Origin: Alistipes provencensis
Lineage (GTDB): Bacteria; Bacteroidota; Bacteroidia; Bacteroidales; Rikenellaceae
DNA length: 64,000 nt
Assembly: GCF_900083545.1 (NCBI RefSeq)
Contig: NZ_LT559262.1
Location: forward strand, 310,001-374,000
Direction: 5' to 3'
Positions 26,263-36,769 of the stretch are shown here, piece by piece. Every line of letters starts with the position of its first letter. Position 1 is the stretch's first letter. The position numbers were made by a program, and so were the translations under genes. The notes beneath the pieces were generated by a model. The model saw only the letters and a list, made by a program, of their open reading frames with translations. It was not told where the DNA came from and ran no database searches.

Positions 26263-26916
26263 ATGAATATGCACAGAAAATACCTCTTTTTCGACCTCGA
26301 CGGCACCCTGACCGACCCCATGCAGGGCATCACCCGTTCGGTGCAGTACGCCCTGCACCATTTCGGCATCGAAGTGGCCGACCTGCGCGAACTCTGCCCC
26401 TTCATCGGGCCGCCGCTCGCGGATTCGTTCCGCGAACGTTACGACATGAGCCCCGCCGACGCGGAGACCGCCGTCGCCAAATACCGCGAATATTACGCTC
26501 CGAAGGGCATCTTCGAAAACGAAGTCTACCCGGGAATCCCCTGCCTGCTGGCCGCAACGGCCGCCGCAGGGTGCGTAAACGTAATGGCTACCTCGAAACC
26601 CACGCCGTTCGCCGAACAGATCGCCGAACATTTCGGTTTCGCGCGGTATTTCCGCCTCATCAGCGGCAGCACGTTCGACGGCACGCGCACGACCAAGTCC
26701 GACGTGATCCGCCATGCCCTCGCCGAACTGGGGATCGCCCCGCAGGAGGCCGTGATGATCGGCGACCGCCGCTACGACGTCGAGGGAGCCGCCGAAACGG
26801 GCCTCGCCTCGATCGCCGTCGGCTGGGGATACGCCTTGCCGGGCGAACTGGAAGCCGCCCGTCCCGACCGCTTCGCCCCCGATGTCGAAACACTCCGCCG
26901 GCTGCTGCTCGGATAG
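26263..26916 (+). CDS. HAD-superfamily phosphatase (phosphoglycolate phosphatase-like)
   Basis: A 217-residue hydrolase with the nucleophile motif D11-L-D13-G-T, a helical cap of subclass C1, motif II in MATSKPTPF, a conserved lysine in TTKSDVIRHAL and motif IV GDRRYDVEGA. These are the PGP/Gph-type features; the substrate is a phosphorylated small metabolite that cannot be named. Starts at 26263 or the in-frame ATG 26269. Monocistronic between terminators. Confidence 0.9.
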   Translation: MNMHRKYLFFDLDGTLTDPMQGITRSVQYALHHFGIEVADLRELCPFIGPPLADSFRERYDMSPADAETAVAKYREYYAPKGIFENEVYPGIPCLLAATAAAGCVNVMATSKPTPFAEQIAEHFGFARYFRLISGSTFDGTRTTKSDVIRHALAELGIAPQEAVMIGDRRYDVEGAAETGLASIAVGWGYALPGELEAARPDRFAPDVETLRRLLLG

Positions 26917-26944
26917 TCCGTCGGGACCATTTACGATCTGTAAG

Positions 26945-26965
26945 CCCCCTCTTATCGGGGGGGGG
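26945..26965 (+). terminator. possible C/G-run hairpin with G9 tract
   Basis: Five C (26945-26949) and nine G (26957-26965) can pair around a short loop, followed by TAACATTTTATTG. It could end the HAD transcript. The nine-G tract is itself a slippage-prone homopolymer. Confidence 0.4.
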
Positions 26966-26995
26966 TAACATTTTATTGATTTTCGATAAAAATAA

Positions 26996-27026
26996 ATTGT
27001 TTTTCACGATTTCTTTATTACCTTTG
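26996..27026 (+). promoter_or_regulatory. promoter of the ABC exporter operon
   Basis: ATTG at 26996-26999, 19 bases, TACCTTTG at 27019-27026, one mismatch to the -33 and a full match to the -7 consensus. Leader of about 50 nt to the ATG at 27084. Confidence 0.75.
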
Positions 27027-27083
27027 CCGTCAAGTGCGTAACAAACCGTTACCCGATAACCCTCACCCGACTGCGGACGGATT

Positions 27084-27769
<686 letters not shown>

Positions 27770-27773
<4 letters not shown>

Positions 27774-29029
27774 GGGAGCTGCTGCTGGAGATCTGGACCT
27801 CGGTGCGGCGCAACAAGCTGCGCACGTTTCTCACGGGATTCTCGGTCGCGTGGGGCATTTTCATGCTCGTGATCCTGCTGGGCTCGGGCAACGGACTGAA
27901 GAACGGCGTGCTGGCCAACTTCGACGACTACGCCACCAACTCCATCGACCTCGGCGGCGGCCAGACCTCCAAGCCGTGGATGGGTTACGAAAAGGGCCGC
28001 CGCATCCGCATGCGCAACAGCGACTTGGAAATCCTCCGGCGGGAGTTTCCCGAAGTCGAGGAGGTCGCCGCAAACTCGTGGTTCTCGGGACACAAGGCCA
28101 CCTACGGCCGGGAATTCACCCAAGTATGGCTGCATGGATCGCTCCCGAAGGTGCAGCAAATCGAGGGCATCAAACTCTCGGCCGGACGCTTCATCAACGA
28201 AGCCGATGTGAAGAACTACCGCAAGGTCATCGTCATCGACGAACCCATGCGCCGCATCCTCTTCAAGGGCGCCGACCCGGTGGGCAAGCAGATCAAGGTC
28301 GGGGCTCTCGTCTTCACGGTGATCGGCATCGAGAAGGGCGACGCCCAGCGCAACAACTCCTCGTGCCATATCCCGCTCACGACCGGACAGCTCATGTATA
28401 AGGGAAACGACCCTATCGTCAACAACGCAATCATCACGGTACGGGGCATCGACACAGACGAGCAGATGGAGGATTTCGAGAAACGCCTCATCAGCCGCCT
28501 CGCCGCCGAACACCACTTCGCCCCGGACGACCGGAGCGCCATCTGGATCAACAATACGATGGAGATGTACAAGAACATGATGGTCGTCTTCGGGGGCATC
28601 AACCTCTTCGTCTGGATCATCGGCCTCGGGACGCTGCTGGCGGGCATCGTCGGCGTGAGCAACATCATGCTGGTGACCGTCACCGAGCGCACGGCCGAAT
28701 TCGGCATCCGCAAAGCCCTCGGGGCCAAGCCCTCGTCGATCATCCGCCTGATCCTCACCGAATCGGTGCTCATCACCGCGGCGTTCGGCTATCTGGGAAT
28801 GGTGCTGGGCGTGGCCGTGATGGAGACGGTCAACTACCTGCTCAACCAAATGCCCTCCCAACAGGCCGAAGGCGGCATGAATTCGGTGTTCCTCGACCCG
28901 ACGCTCGACCTGGGCGTGGCCGTGAGCGCCACGGTGGTGCTGGTCGTCGCGGGACTCATCGCCGGGTACATCCCCGCCTACCGTGCGGCACAACTGAAAA
29001 CGATCGACGCCCTGCGTTACAACAAATAA
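27770..29029 (+). CDS. MacB-type ABC transporter permease (1)
   Basis: A 419-residue permease with one N-terminal TM helix (about 18-40), a large periplasmic MacB-PCD domain and a C-terminal FtsX domain with three TM helices (about 280-310, 330-355, 380-400). The motif GIVGVSNIMLVTVTERTAEFGIRKALGAK is the usual FtsX cytoplasmic loop region. It overlaps the ATPase gene by four bases. Together with the second permease it probably forms a heterodimer, unlike the homodimeric MacB of Proteobacteria. Confidence 0.93.
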
Positions 29030-29033
29030 AGCC

Positions 29034-30293
29034 ATGTCCTTCTTCGACACAGACCGCTGGAACGAAATCTGGCAGACCATCGCCCGGAACCGCAAGCGCA
29101 GTATCATGACCGCGCTGGGGGTCTTCTGGGGCATCTTCATGCTGACGGTGATGCTGGGCGCAGGGATGGGTCTGGGACGTCTGTTCCGGGCGCAGTTGGG
29201 CGACATGTCGACCAACACGCTGCTCATGCAGCCCCAGCAGACCGGCATCCCCTACAAGGGCATGCCCAAGAACCGCTGGTGGTGGATGAACAACGAGGAT
29301 GTGGAGACAGTGAAACGGCTTTCACAGGTGCAATACGCCTCGGCGGTCTATTGGGGCGGCGAACTCCATTGCAGCCGCCGCGAGCATAAAGGCGACTATA
29401 CGATGATGGGCTACACGCCCGACTACCAGAAGATCAACCCCCAGAAGATACTCTACGGACGCTTCATCAACGAGGTCGACATGGTGCAGAAACGCAAGTC
29501 CTGCGTCATCGGCACCCAAGTCTACAAGGACCTTTTCCCCGGCGGGGAGGATCCCACGGGCAAGATCATCAAGCTGAGCAACACCTATTTCCGCGTAGTC
29601 GGCGTCCTGCGCAAGCAAAGCACCGCCATGTCGTTCAGCGACGTCGAACGCACGATCGTGGTGCCCGTATCGCTCGCGCAGCAGATGTTCGGGCGCGGAA
29701 ATCAGATTCACATGCTCGCCGTGGCGGGCCGCGACGACACCCCGAGCAAGGAGGTCGACAAAGCGTGCCGCGAAGCGGTCTTCGCCCGCCACATTATCTC
29801 GCCGGACGACGAAAAGGCCGTCTGGTCGATGGCCACGGCCGAGATTTTCGAAAAGGTGATGGGACTGTTCAACGGCATCGCGCTGCTGACGTGGATCGTG
29901 GGCCTCGGAACGCTGCTGGCCGGCATCGTCGGCGTGAGCAACATCATGCTGGTGCTCGTGAAGGAGCGCACGCAGGAGATCGGTATCCGCCGCGCGCTGG
30001 GCGCCCCGCCCCGGGCCATCATCGGGCAGATACTCTCCGAGAGTTTCGTACTCACGTTCATCGCGGGGGTGCTGGGGCTCACGGCGGCCGTAGGCCTGCT
30101 CTCGGTGGTCGACTCGGTCTACTACCAAGCCGTCACCGTGGCGCAGGGCGGATTCGAAATATCGTGGATGATCTCGTTCGGTACGGGAATCCTCGCCCTC
30201 GTGATCCTCGTGGCGGGGAGCCTGCTGGCGGGCGTCATCCCCGCGACCCGCGCCCTGAAGATCAAGGCCGTAGACGCCATACGCGAAGAATAA
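29034..30293 (+). CDS. MacB-type ABC transporter permease (2)
   Basis: A paralogue of the preceding permease with identical length (419 aa) and the same order: N-terminal TM, MacB-PCD periplasmic domain, three C-terminal TM helices, with GIVGVSNIMLVLVKERTQEIGIRRALGAP. Four bases separate the two genes. Confidence 0.93.
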   Translation: MSFFDTDRWNEIWQTIARNRKRSIMTALGVFWGIFMLTVMLGAGMGLGRLFRAQLGDMSTNTLLMQPQQTGIPYKGMPKNRWWWMNNEDVETVKRLSQVQYASAVYWGGELHCSRREHKGDYTMMGYTPDYQKINPQKILYGRFINEVDMVQKRKSCVIGTQVYKDLFPGGEDPTGKIIKLSNTYFRVVGVLRKQSTAMSFSDVERTIVVPVSLAQQMFGRGNQIHMLAVAGRDDTPSKEVDKACREAVFARHIISPDDEKAVWSMATAEIFEKVMGLFNGIALLTWIVGLGTLLAGIVGVSNIMLVLVKERTQEIGIRRALGAPPRAIIGQILSESFVLTFIAGVLGLTAAVGLLSVVDSVYYQAVTVAQGGFEISWMISFGTGILALVILVAGSLLAGVIPATRALKIKAVDAIREE

Positions 30294-30317
30294 AAACAAA
30301 TATCAATACACAGCCCT

Positions 30318-31430
30318 ATGAAAAAGTTTCTGAAGATTTTTGCCGGAGTGCTCTTCGCAGCGCTTTTACTGGGAACCTTCTGGTTCCTGTGGCAGAAAAC
30401 CCGTCCGGCGAAGGTCGTCTACACGATCGTGCAGCCCAAGCTGGACACGCTCAAACAGTTTGTGGTGGCCACGGGCAAGGTCGAACCGCGCGACGAAGTG
30501 ATGATAAAACCCCAGATTTCGGGCATCATCTCCGACGTTTACAAGGAGGCCGGACAGTCGGTGCGCAAAGGCGAGGTGATCGCCACGGTGAAGGTCGTTC
30601 CCGAAATGGGCCAGCTCTCGAGCGCCGAATCGCGCGTGTCGGTGGCCGACATCTCGCTGGCGCAGACCCGCCGCGAGCACGACCGCACGATGGCCCTGCA
30701 CGCAAAGGGCGTCGTCTCGAACGAGGAGGCCGAGCAGAGCCGCACGTCGCTCGCAAAGGCCGAAGAGGAGCTTCAGAACGCCAAAGAGAACCTCGAGATC
30801 GTGAAGAACGGTATTTCGAGTCGTTTCAAGGAGCTGAGCAACACGCAGATACGCTCAACGATCGACGGCATGATCCTCGACGTGCCGATCAAGGTCGGCA
30901 ACTCGGTGATCCAAGCCAACACGTTCAACGACGGCACAACGATCGCCACGGTGGCCGACATGTCGAACATGCTCTTCCGGGGCAATGTCGACGAGACCGA
31001 CGTGGGCAAACTCAACGAGGGCATGCCCGTGAAACTCACCATCGGGGCGCTGCAGAACGTCGAGCTGGACGCCCTGCTGGAGTACGTCTCGCCGAAGGCC
31101 ACCGAGGACAACGGCGTGGTGCTCTTCGAGGTCAAAGCCGCAGTGACGGTACCCGCCAAAGTCTTCGTGCGGGCGGGTTACAGCGCCAACGCCAGCGTGA
31201 TGATCGAGAGCCGCGAAGGGGTGCTGACCCTCCCGGAGAGCACCGTGGAGTTCGAGGACAGCAAGAGCTATGTCTATGTGCTGACCAGCGCCGACGGGGC
31301 CGAGGAGCAGACCTTCGACAAGCGCGAGGTGCAAATCGGGCTCTCGGACGGCATAAACATCGAGATCAAGGAGGGCGTGACCGCCGGGGACAAAATCCGC
31401 GGCGTCAAGGAAGACAAAAAGAAAAAGTAA
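30318..31430 (+). CDS. periplasmic adaptor protein, HlyD/MacA family
   Basis: Membrane fusion protein, 370 residues, bridging permeases and the TolC channel. One N-terminal TM anchor (about 4-24), a biotinyl-lipoyl-like half (PQISGIISDVYKEAGQSVRKG), a coiled-coil hairpin (about 95-170), the second lipoyl half, and beta-barrel domains. A Lys-rich tail ends the protein. Fourth gene of the operon. Confidence 0.93.
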   Translation: MKKFLKIFAGVLFAALLLGTFWFLWQKTRPAKVVYTIVQPKLDTLKQFVVATGKVEPRDEVMIKPQISGIISDVYKEAGQSVRKGEVIATVKVVPEMGQLSSAESRVSVADISLAQTRREHDRTMALHAKGVVSNEEAEQSRTSLAKAEEELQNAKENLEIVKNGISSRFKELSNTQIRSTIDGMILDVPIKVGNSVIQANTFNDGTTIATVADMSNMLFRGNVDETDVGKLNEGMPVKLTIGALQNVELDALLEYVSPKATEDNGVVLFEVKAAVTVPAKVFVRAGYSANASVMIESREGVLTLPESTVEFEDSKSYVYVLTSADGAEEQTFDKREVQIGLSDGINIEIKEGVTAGDKIRGVKEDKKKK

Positions 31431-31445
31431 CCGCAAAAATACCGC

Positions 31446-32804
31446 ATGATGAAAACCGGCATCTTACTCGCGGCCCTGTTCGCCGCTACGGCGGCCTGTG
31501 CGCAGGGTGCGGCTCCGGAGGGTTCCGGCCAGTCGCCCGCACCGGGCATCCCTTGGTCGCTCGACGACTGCATCGGCTTTGCCCAGCGCAACAATCTCGA
31601 TGTTCAGCGGCGTTCGCTGCAGGTCGAGAAGAACGACTTGGAGCTCTCGACGGCCAGATACAGCCGCCTGCCCGACCTGAACGCTTCGATCGGCGCCGAC
31701 GCCTCGTTCGGCCGCGGACTGTCGAGCGACAACACCTACCAGACGAAGAACCAGACCTCGGGATCGCTCAACGTCTCGGCCTCCATGCCGCTGTTCCAAG
31801 GCATGCGCATCAACCATCAGGTCAAGGCCGGGAAACTCGACCTCGCGGCCGCCGTGCAGGATCTGGAACGGGCCCGCGAGGATGTGGCGATCAACGTCAT
31901 GACGCTCTATCTGGAGGTGCTCTACAACAAGGAGATGGTCGGCGTGGCCGAACGCCAGTTGGCGCTGAGCACCCAGCAGGCCGTGCGGAGCCGGGAGCTG
32001 GCCGCCGCGGGCAAGCAGCCCGAATCGGCCGTCTACGAGAGCGACGCCCTCGTGGCCGGCAACCGCATGACTCTCACGCAGGCCCGCAACGACCTGCAAC
32101 TGGCGCTGCTCAACCTGAGCCAAGCCCTCAACCGCGAGAGCGCCGCCGGGTTCGACATCGTCGATCCGGCACTCGACAGCGTGGGCCTCGCCGCGCTCCA
32201 CAGCCTCGGCTCGGCCGACGAGGTCTACGCCTATGCCGCAGAGAACCGGCCGCACATCCGCGCCGAGCAACTGCGACTGGAGAGTTCGGAGCATTCGGTG
32301 GCCGTCGCCCGTTCGGCCCTCTACCCCTCGCTGTCGCTCTCGGGCGGCTACGGCACGGGAGTTTACAGCGCCGATCAGGACAAGTTCTGGGCCCAGATGC
32401 GCCACAACAGCCGCGAATACGTCGGCGTCTCGCTCAACGTCCCGATCTTCAACCGCCGGGCCACGCGCAACAACATCCGCACGGCGCAAATCGCCGTGCG
32501 CAGCCAGCAGTTGGCCGTCACCGAAGCCGAGCGCGAACTGCGCAAGCTGATCGAGCAGGCGTGGTACAACGCCGACGCCTCCTACGCCAAATACCGGTCG
32601 GCCGAAGCCGCATCGGCATCGGCCCGGGTGGCCTTCGCCTACGAGGAGCAGAAAGCCGAGGCGGGCCGCTCGACGGTGTTCGACTTCAACGACGCCAAGA
32701 CCCGCATGGAGAAGGCCGAATCCGACGCCGTACAGGCCAAATACGAATTCGTGTTCCGTTCGAAGATACTCGATTTCTACCGCGGGAAGCCGCTGAAACT
32801 CTGA
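31446..32804 (+). CDS. TolC-family outer-membrane protein of the ABC exporter
   Basis: A 452-residue outer-membrane channel: signal peptide (1-19), then IPWSLDDCIGFAQRNNLDVQ and two OEP repeats. Starts at 31446 or the adjacent ATG at 31449. It completes a MacAB-TolC-like exporter, whose cargo may be a peptide, lipid or antibiotic. A hairpin follows at 32841. Confidence 0.93.
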   Translation: MMKTGILLAALFAATAACAQGAAPEGSGQSPAPGIPWSLDDCIGFAQRNNLDVQRRSLQVEKNDLELSTARYSRLPDLNASIGADASFGRGLSSDNTYQTKNQTSGSLNVSASMPLFQGMRINHQVKAGKLDLAAAVQDLERAREDVAINVMTLYLEVLYNKEMVGVAERQLALSTQQAVRSRELAAAGKQPESAVYESDALVAGNRMTLTQARNDLQLALLNLSQALNRESAAGFDIVDPALDSVGLAALHSLGSADEVYAYAAENRPHIRAEQLRLESSEHSVAVARSALYPSLSLSGGYGTGVYSADQDKFWAQMRHNSREYVGVSLNVPIFNRRATRNNIRTAQIAVRSQQLAVTEAERELRKLIEQAWYNADASYAKYRSAEAASASARVAFAYEEQKAEAGRSTVFDFNDAKTRMEKAESDAVQAKYEFVFRSKILDFYRGKPLKL

Positions 32805-32840
32805 AAAAGACGGTTTCGGATAAACATATCCAAACAAACG

Positions 32841-32862
32841 GGGCGACCTAAAACGGTCGCCC
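32841..32862 (+). terminator. hairpin after the ABC exporter operon
   Basis: Perfect 8-bp stem GGGCGACC/GGTCGCCC with a 6-nt loop. No good U tract follows, so termination is probable rather than certain. The rest of 32863-33140 shows no gene. Confidence 0.6.
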
Positions 32863-33141
32863 TCATGCTGCCCGGAACATCAGTCCCAACAAAAATCCGA
32901 ACAACTTCCGGAAGTGAATCCCAGACTTCCTCCGGCAGGAAAGCCCTTCGTGCGTCACTGAAATCTGTGTTTATCCCAGCAATGCAAAGTTAAATAAATT
33001 ATTTTACGCCGCAAACAATCGGGCGTTTTTGCTCTAACTCGCGGCCAAATTGTCATAATCCGAAAGGACAGAATGATACTCCCGGCCGTATTCGGAACAC
33101 TTTTCGTTCGGCAAAAAAGCGGCAATCCGGAAAATTTGCCC

Positions 33142-33149
33142 TACTTTTG
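33142..33149 (+). promoter_or_regulatory. -7 promoter element of the AspT-type transporter gene
   Basis: TACTTTTG matches TAnnTTTG 22 bases before the ATG at 33172. No good -33 TTTG is seen at the expected distance. It argues that the in-frame codons from 33073 are not translated. Confidence 0.5.
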
Positions 33150-33171
33150 CAGCGGTTTCAACGACAAAAAG

Positions 33172-34833
33172 ATGGAATGGCTTAAAGAATTGCTCGTCGA
33201 GCACTCGGCACTGCAGGCCGTCGTGGTGATTTCGCTCATCTCGACGATCGGTATCGGTCTGGGTAAGATCCGCTTCTTCGGCATCTCGCTCGGCACGGCT
33301 TTCATCTTCTTCGTGGGAATCATGGCCGGGCATTTCGGGCTGTCGCTCGATCCGGCGATGCTGACCTATGCCGAGAGTTTCGGACTGGTGATCTTCGTCT
33401 ATGCCCTCGGCCTGCAGGTGGGACCGGGCTTCTTCAGCTCGATGCGCGTCGACGGACTGCGGCTGATGTCGCCCGCCGTCGCCGTCGTACTGCTCGGCAC
33501 GGCGCTGGCCGTGGGGCTGAGCTACGCCTTCGAAGTCCCGATGTCCGACATGTCGGGCATCCTCTGCGGCGCGACGACCAACACCCCGGCGCTGGGCGCC
33601 GCACAGCAGGCCCTGCAGCAGATGGGGATGGATGCCAACGGGGCCGCCCTGAGCTGTGCCGTGGCCTATCCGCTGGGTGTCGTGGGCGTCATACTGGCCA
33701 TGGTCTTCCTGCGCAAACTCTTCGTGCGTCCCGCGGACATGCCGGGTCCCGACGCCGAGCACCACAAAAACGTCTTCATCGCCAGCTACCACCTCACCAA
33801 CCCTGCCGTCTTCGGCAAGAGCGTGCATGAGATCGCGGCACACAGCCACCACCACTTCGTCATCTCGCGCCTGTGGCGCAACGGACGGGTATCGATCCCC
33901 ACGTCGGACATGACGCTCGACGCGGGCGACGTGATTCTGGTCATCACCACCCCCGGCGATGCCGACGCCCTGCGGCTGATTTTCGGCGAGCAGGAGAAAA
34001 AGGACTGGAACAAGGAGAATATCGACTGGAATGCCGTGGACCGCCAACTGATCTCACAACGCATCTTGGTGACGCGCCCCGAGATCAACGGCAAGAAACT
34101 CTCGCAACTGCGCCTGCGGAACAACTACGGCATCAACATCAGCCGCGTCTACCGTTCGGGCGTGCAACTGTTGGCCACGCCCGACCTGCGGCTCCAGATG
34201 GGCGACCGTCTGACGGTGGTGGGCGAAGCGCAGGCGATCCGCAACGTCGAGAAAATCCTCGGCAACGCCGTGAAAAGCCTCAATGAGCCCAACCTCGTGG
34301 CGGTCTTCATCGGCCTGATCCTCGGCCTGACGCTCGGAAGCATCCCCATTGCGATCCCCGGCATCTCGATTCCCGTGAAGCTGGGCCTTGCGGGCGGTCC
34401 GATCATCGTCGGCATCCTCATCGGCACGTTCGGTCCCCGGCTCCACATGATTACCTACACCACGCAGAGCGCCAACCTGATGCTCCGCGCCTTAGGGCTC
34501 TCGATGTACCTCGCCTGCCTCGGGCTCGACGCCGGAGCGCACTTCTTCGAGACCGTCATGCGGCCCGAGGGAGCGCTGTGGATCGCCATCGGCTTCGTGC
34601 TGACTTTCGTGCCGGTGGTGTTGGTCGGGCTGTTCGCCCTCCGGGCGCTGAAGGTCGACTTCGGTTCGGTATCGGGACTGCTGTGCGGCAGCATGGCCAA
34701 CCCCATGGCCCTCACCTATGCCAACGACACCATCGAGGGCGACAATCCTTCGGTCTCCTACGCCACGGTCTACCCCGTCTGCATGTTCCTGCGCGTAATT
34801 ATCATTCAGGTAATGCTGATGCTGGTGCTTTAG
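33172..34833 (+). CDS. AspT/YidE-family putative transporter with RCK-C domains
   Basis: A 553-residue inner-membrane protein. About five TM helices (residues 10-190), a central cytoplasmic region with two TrkA-C-like (RCK_C) folds (about 205-370, including VTRPEINGKKLSQLRLRNNYGINISRV), then about five more TM helices. This is the AspT antiporter/YidE architecture (AspT-Ala exchanger duplication); duplicated motifs GATTNTPALGAA and GSMANPMALTYAN in the two halves are typical. Substrate probably a small carboxylate or amino acid, unknown. Start ATG 33172 follows the -7 element. Its 3' end overlaps the convergent MscS-type gene by 32 bases. Confidence 0.9.
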   Translation: MEWLKELLVEHSALQAVVVISLISTIGIGLGKIRFFGISLGTAFIFFVGIMAGHFGLSLDPAMLTYAESFGLVIFVYALGLQVGPGFFSSMRVDGLRLMSPAVAVVLLGTALAVGLSYAFEVPMSDMSGILCGATTNTPALGAAQQALQQMGMDANGAALSCAVAYPLGVVGVILAMVFLRKLFVRPADMPGPDAEHHKNVFIASYHLTNPAVFGKSVHEIAAHSHHHFVISRLWRNGRVSIPTSDMTLDAGDVILVITTPGDADALRLIFGEQEKKDWNKENIDWNAVDRQLISQRILVTRPEINGKKLSQLRLRNNYGINISRVYRSGVQLLATPDLRLQMGDRLTVVGEAQAIRNVEKILGNAVKSLNEPNLVAVFIGLILGLTLGSIPIAIPGISIPVKLGLAGGPIIVGILIGTFGPRLHMITYTTQSANLMLRALGLSMYLACLGLDAGAHFFETVMRPEGALWIAIGFVLTFVPVVLVGLFALRALKVDFGSVSGLLCGSMANPMALTYANDTIEGDNPSVSYATVYPVCMFLRVIIIQVMLMLVL

Positions 34834-36160
34834 CCTCCGGCGGAGCCTCCTTCGGTGCGGACGGCGTGTTTTGCGATGCAGGCGGCACATCGGCCTGCAC
34901 CGGACCGCGCAGCGACGCGATATCCTCGCCCGAAGGGTTCTGGAAGACCCGCAGCCCGAATTCCGGGATCACGGCCAGCACATGGTCGAAAACATCCGAC
35001 TGTATCCCCTCGTAATCGACCCAGACGACCGTATCGGTAAAGAAATAGAGCTGCATCGGAAGCCCCGTTTCCGTGGGCTGCAACTGGCGCACCATCAGCG
35101 TCATCGACTTGTTCACCGGCACCTCGTTTTGCAGATAGCGCACCAGATAGGCCCGGAAAACCCCGAGGTTGGTCTGGTGCAGCCCGTTGACCCGCCGTTC
35201 GGCGGCCCCGATGCCGTGCGCGGCGTTGTACGCCTCGATCCGCTGCTCGGTCTCTTCGACATAGTCTTTGATAAGGTCGATGGTGCGGTAGTGGTCCAGC
35301 ATCTCGGGCGTGCAGAACCGCACGCTGGTCATATCGATCGACACCGAGCGCATCACCCGGCGGCCGCCCGAAAGCTGCATGGCATGCCAGTTCGTAAAGG
35401 AATCGGTCGTCAGCAGGTAGGGCGGCAGCATGACGAGCGTATTGTCCCAGTTGCGGATTTTGACCGTCGTGAGCGACACCTCCTCGACATTTCCGTCGGC
35501 GCCGTATTTCGGGACCGAAATCCAGTCCCCGACCTTGAGCATGTCGTTGGCCGAGAGCTGGATGCCCGATACGAAACCGAGGATGCTGTCGCGGAAGATC
35601 AGCATCAGCACGGCCGCCGAAGCGCCCAGCCCCGTCAGCAGGATGGCCGGCGACTTGTCTATAAGAATCGAGACGATCAGGATGGCGCAGATCAGCGCCG
35701 CAATGCCCTGCGCCGTCTGCCGCAGGCCCTTGATGGGTTTGTTCTGCCACGCGGGACGCGACGAGGCGAGGCGGAAGGCGGCGTAGAGCAGCGCGTTGAC
35801 GAAGCGGAAGACCGCAACGACGATATACACCTGCATGAGCCGCATCACGATGACGCGTTCAACGGATTTCTCCTCGAAGACGACCGGCAGCGCCACCGCC
35901 AGCAGGATGGCGCTCAGGATATGGCACATGCGGTTGAGGACCGGGACGCTGAAGAGCGTGTCGTCCCACTTGACCCGGGTACGCTCCACGAGTTTGCGCA
36001 CACCGCGGACAATCCCCCACCGCAACAGCAGGTCGAAGACCACGGCGGCCAGCACGACCAGCGCGAAGGCCACCCAGCGGTCCCAGCCGTCATCGGCGGC
36101 CGATGTCGCCCCCAGCCACTCCAGCAGGGAGTCGGTCCAACGTTTCAGATGTGTTTGCAT
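34802..36160 (-). CDS. MscS-family mechanosensitive ion channel
   Basis: A 452-residue inner-membrane channel. Several N-terminal TM helices, the pore/beta region with LTGLGASAAVLMLIFRDSI and the MscS beta domain (DMLKVGDWISVPKYGADG), then a cytoplasmic domain. The ATG at 36160 is preferred over the GTG at 36190 because it is preceded by a purine-rich GGCGGGGGT. It belongs to the larger YbdG-like group (LPPYLLTTDSFTNW). The C-terminal tail is Ala/Pro/Glu-rich and its end overlaps the AspT gene on the other strand. Confidence 0.92.
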   Translation of the reverse strand: MQTHLKRWTDSLLEWLGATSAADDGWDRWVAFALVVLAAVVFDLLLRWGIVRGVRKLVERTRVKWDDTLFSVPVLNRMCHILSAILLAVALPVVFEEKSVERVIVMRLMQVYIVVAVFRFVNALLYAAFRLASSRPAWQNKPIKGLRQTAQGIAALICAILIVSILIDKSPAILLTGLGASAAVLMLIFRDSILGFVSGIQLSANDMLKVGDWISVPKYGADGNVEEVSLTTVKIRNWDNTLVMLPPYLLTTDSFTNWHAMQLSGGRRVMRSVSIDMTSVRFCTPEMLDHYRTIDLIKDYVEETEQRIEAYNAAHGIGAAERRVNGLHQTNLGVFRAYLVRYLQNEVPVNKSMTLMVRQLQPTETGLPMQLYFFTDTVVWVDYEGIQSDVFDHVLAVIPEFGLRVFQNPSGEDIASLRGPVQADVPPASQNTPSAPKEAPPEAKAPASALPE

Positions 36161-36268
36161 ACCCCCGCCTGCACGCAATTTTCGCGCCACGGGCGCGGGC
36201 GTAAGACGTCCGATTTAAAACGACGGAGAATCTCTTCTCCACCCTCTCGCTCTATGCGGGCGGCCCTT

Positions 36269-36769
36269 CTATCCGAGCACCAGCCCGACCTCGCCTTCGA
36301 AATTGGGGGTGAAGATGCCTTTGCCGAGGTTTTCGCGAATCTCCGCCACAGGCCAGAAACGTCCGCCGTCGAGTTCGTCGCTCGGACGAATGGGACCGTC
36401 GCAGACCGCACGGTAGACATGAACCAGTTCGCGTTCACGCTCCGAGCGGAACTCGTAGACAGCGACCGCCTCGGGCGTGAACTCCGTGATGCCCAGCTCC
36501 TCGCGGACCTCACGGCGCAGGGCTTCGGCAATCGTCTCGCCGTAATCCACATGCCCGCCCACGGCCGTGTCCCACCGTCCGGGCTGGATGTCCTTCCACA
36601 TAGGGCGTTTTTGCAGGTAGAGTTCGCCCCTCGAATTGAAGACGTGGAGATGCACCACGGGATGCAGCAGCATCGACCCGCCGTGGCACTCGCCGCGCGT
36701 GGCCCTGCCGACGACCGTTCCGGCGGCATCGACTACGGGAAAAATCTCTTCGCTGTTATCGCAGTCCAT
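36269..36769 (-). CDS. NUDIX hydrolase (YfcD/IDI-like)
   Basis: A 166-residue hydrolase with a perfect Nudix box, G72-x5-E78-x7-R86-E87-V-x-E90-E91-x-G93-I. The N-terminus (PVVDAAGTVVGRATRGECH) resembles the isopentenyl-diphosphate isomerase-like YfcD group. Substrate unknown. Its start overlaps the end of the MFS gene by 14 bases on the same strand, so they are co-transcribed. Confidence 0.92.
   Translation of the reverse strand: MDCDNSEEIFPVVDAAGTVVGRATRGECHGGSMLLHPVVHLHVFNSRGELYLQKRPMWKDIQPGRWDTAVGGHVDYGETIAEALRREVREELGITEFTPEAVAVYEFRSERERELVHVYRAVCDGPIRPSDELDGGRFWPVAEIRENLGKGIFTPNFEGEVGLVLG

Noticed and set aside
29765..32851. 1028-codon plus-strand open frame overlapping permease 2, adaptor and TolC in another frame
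   Set aside because: Arg/Gly/Ala/Pro-rich out-of-frame translation across three well-supported genes.
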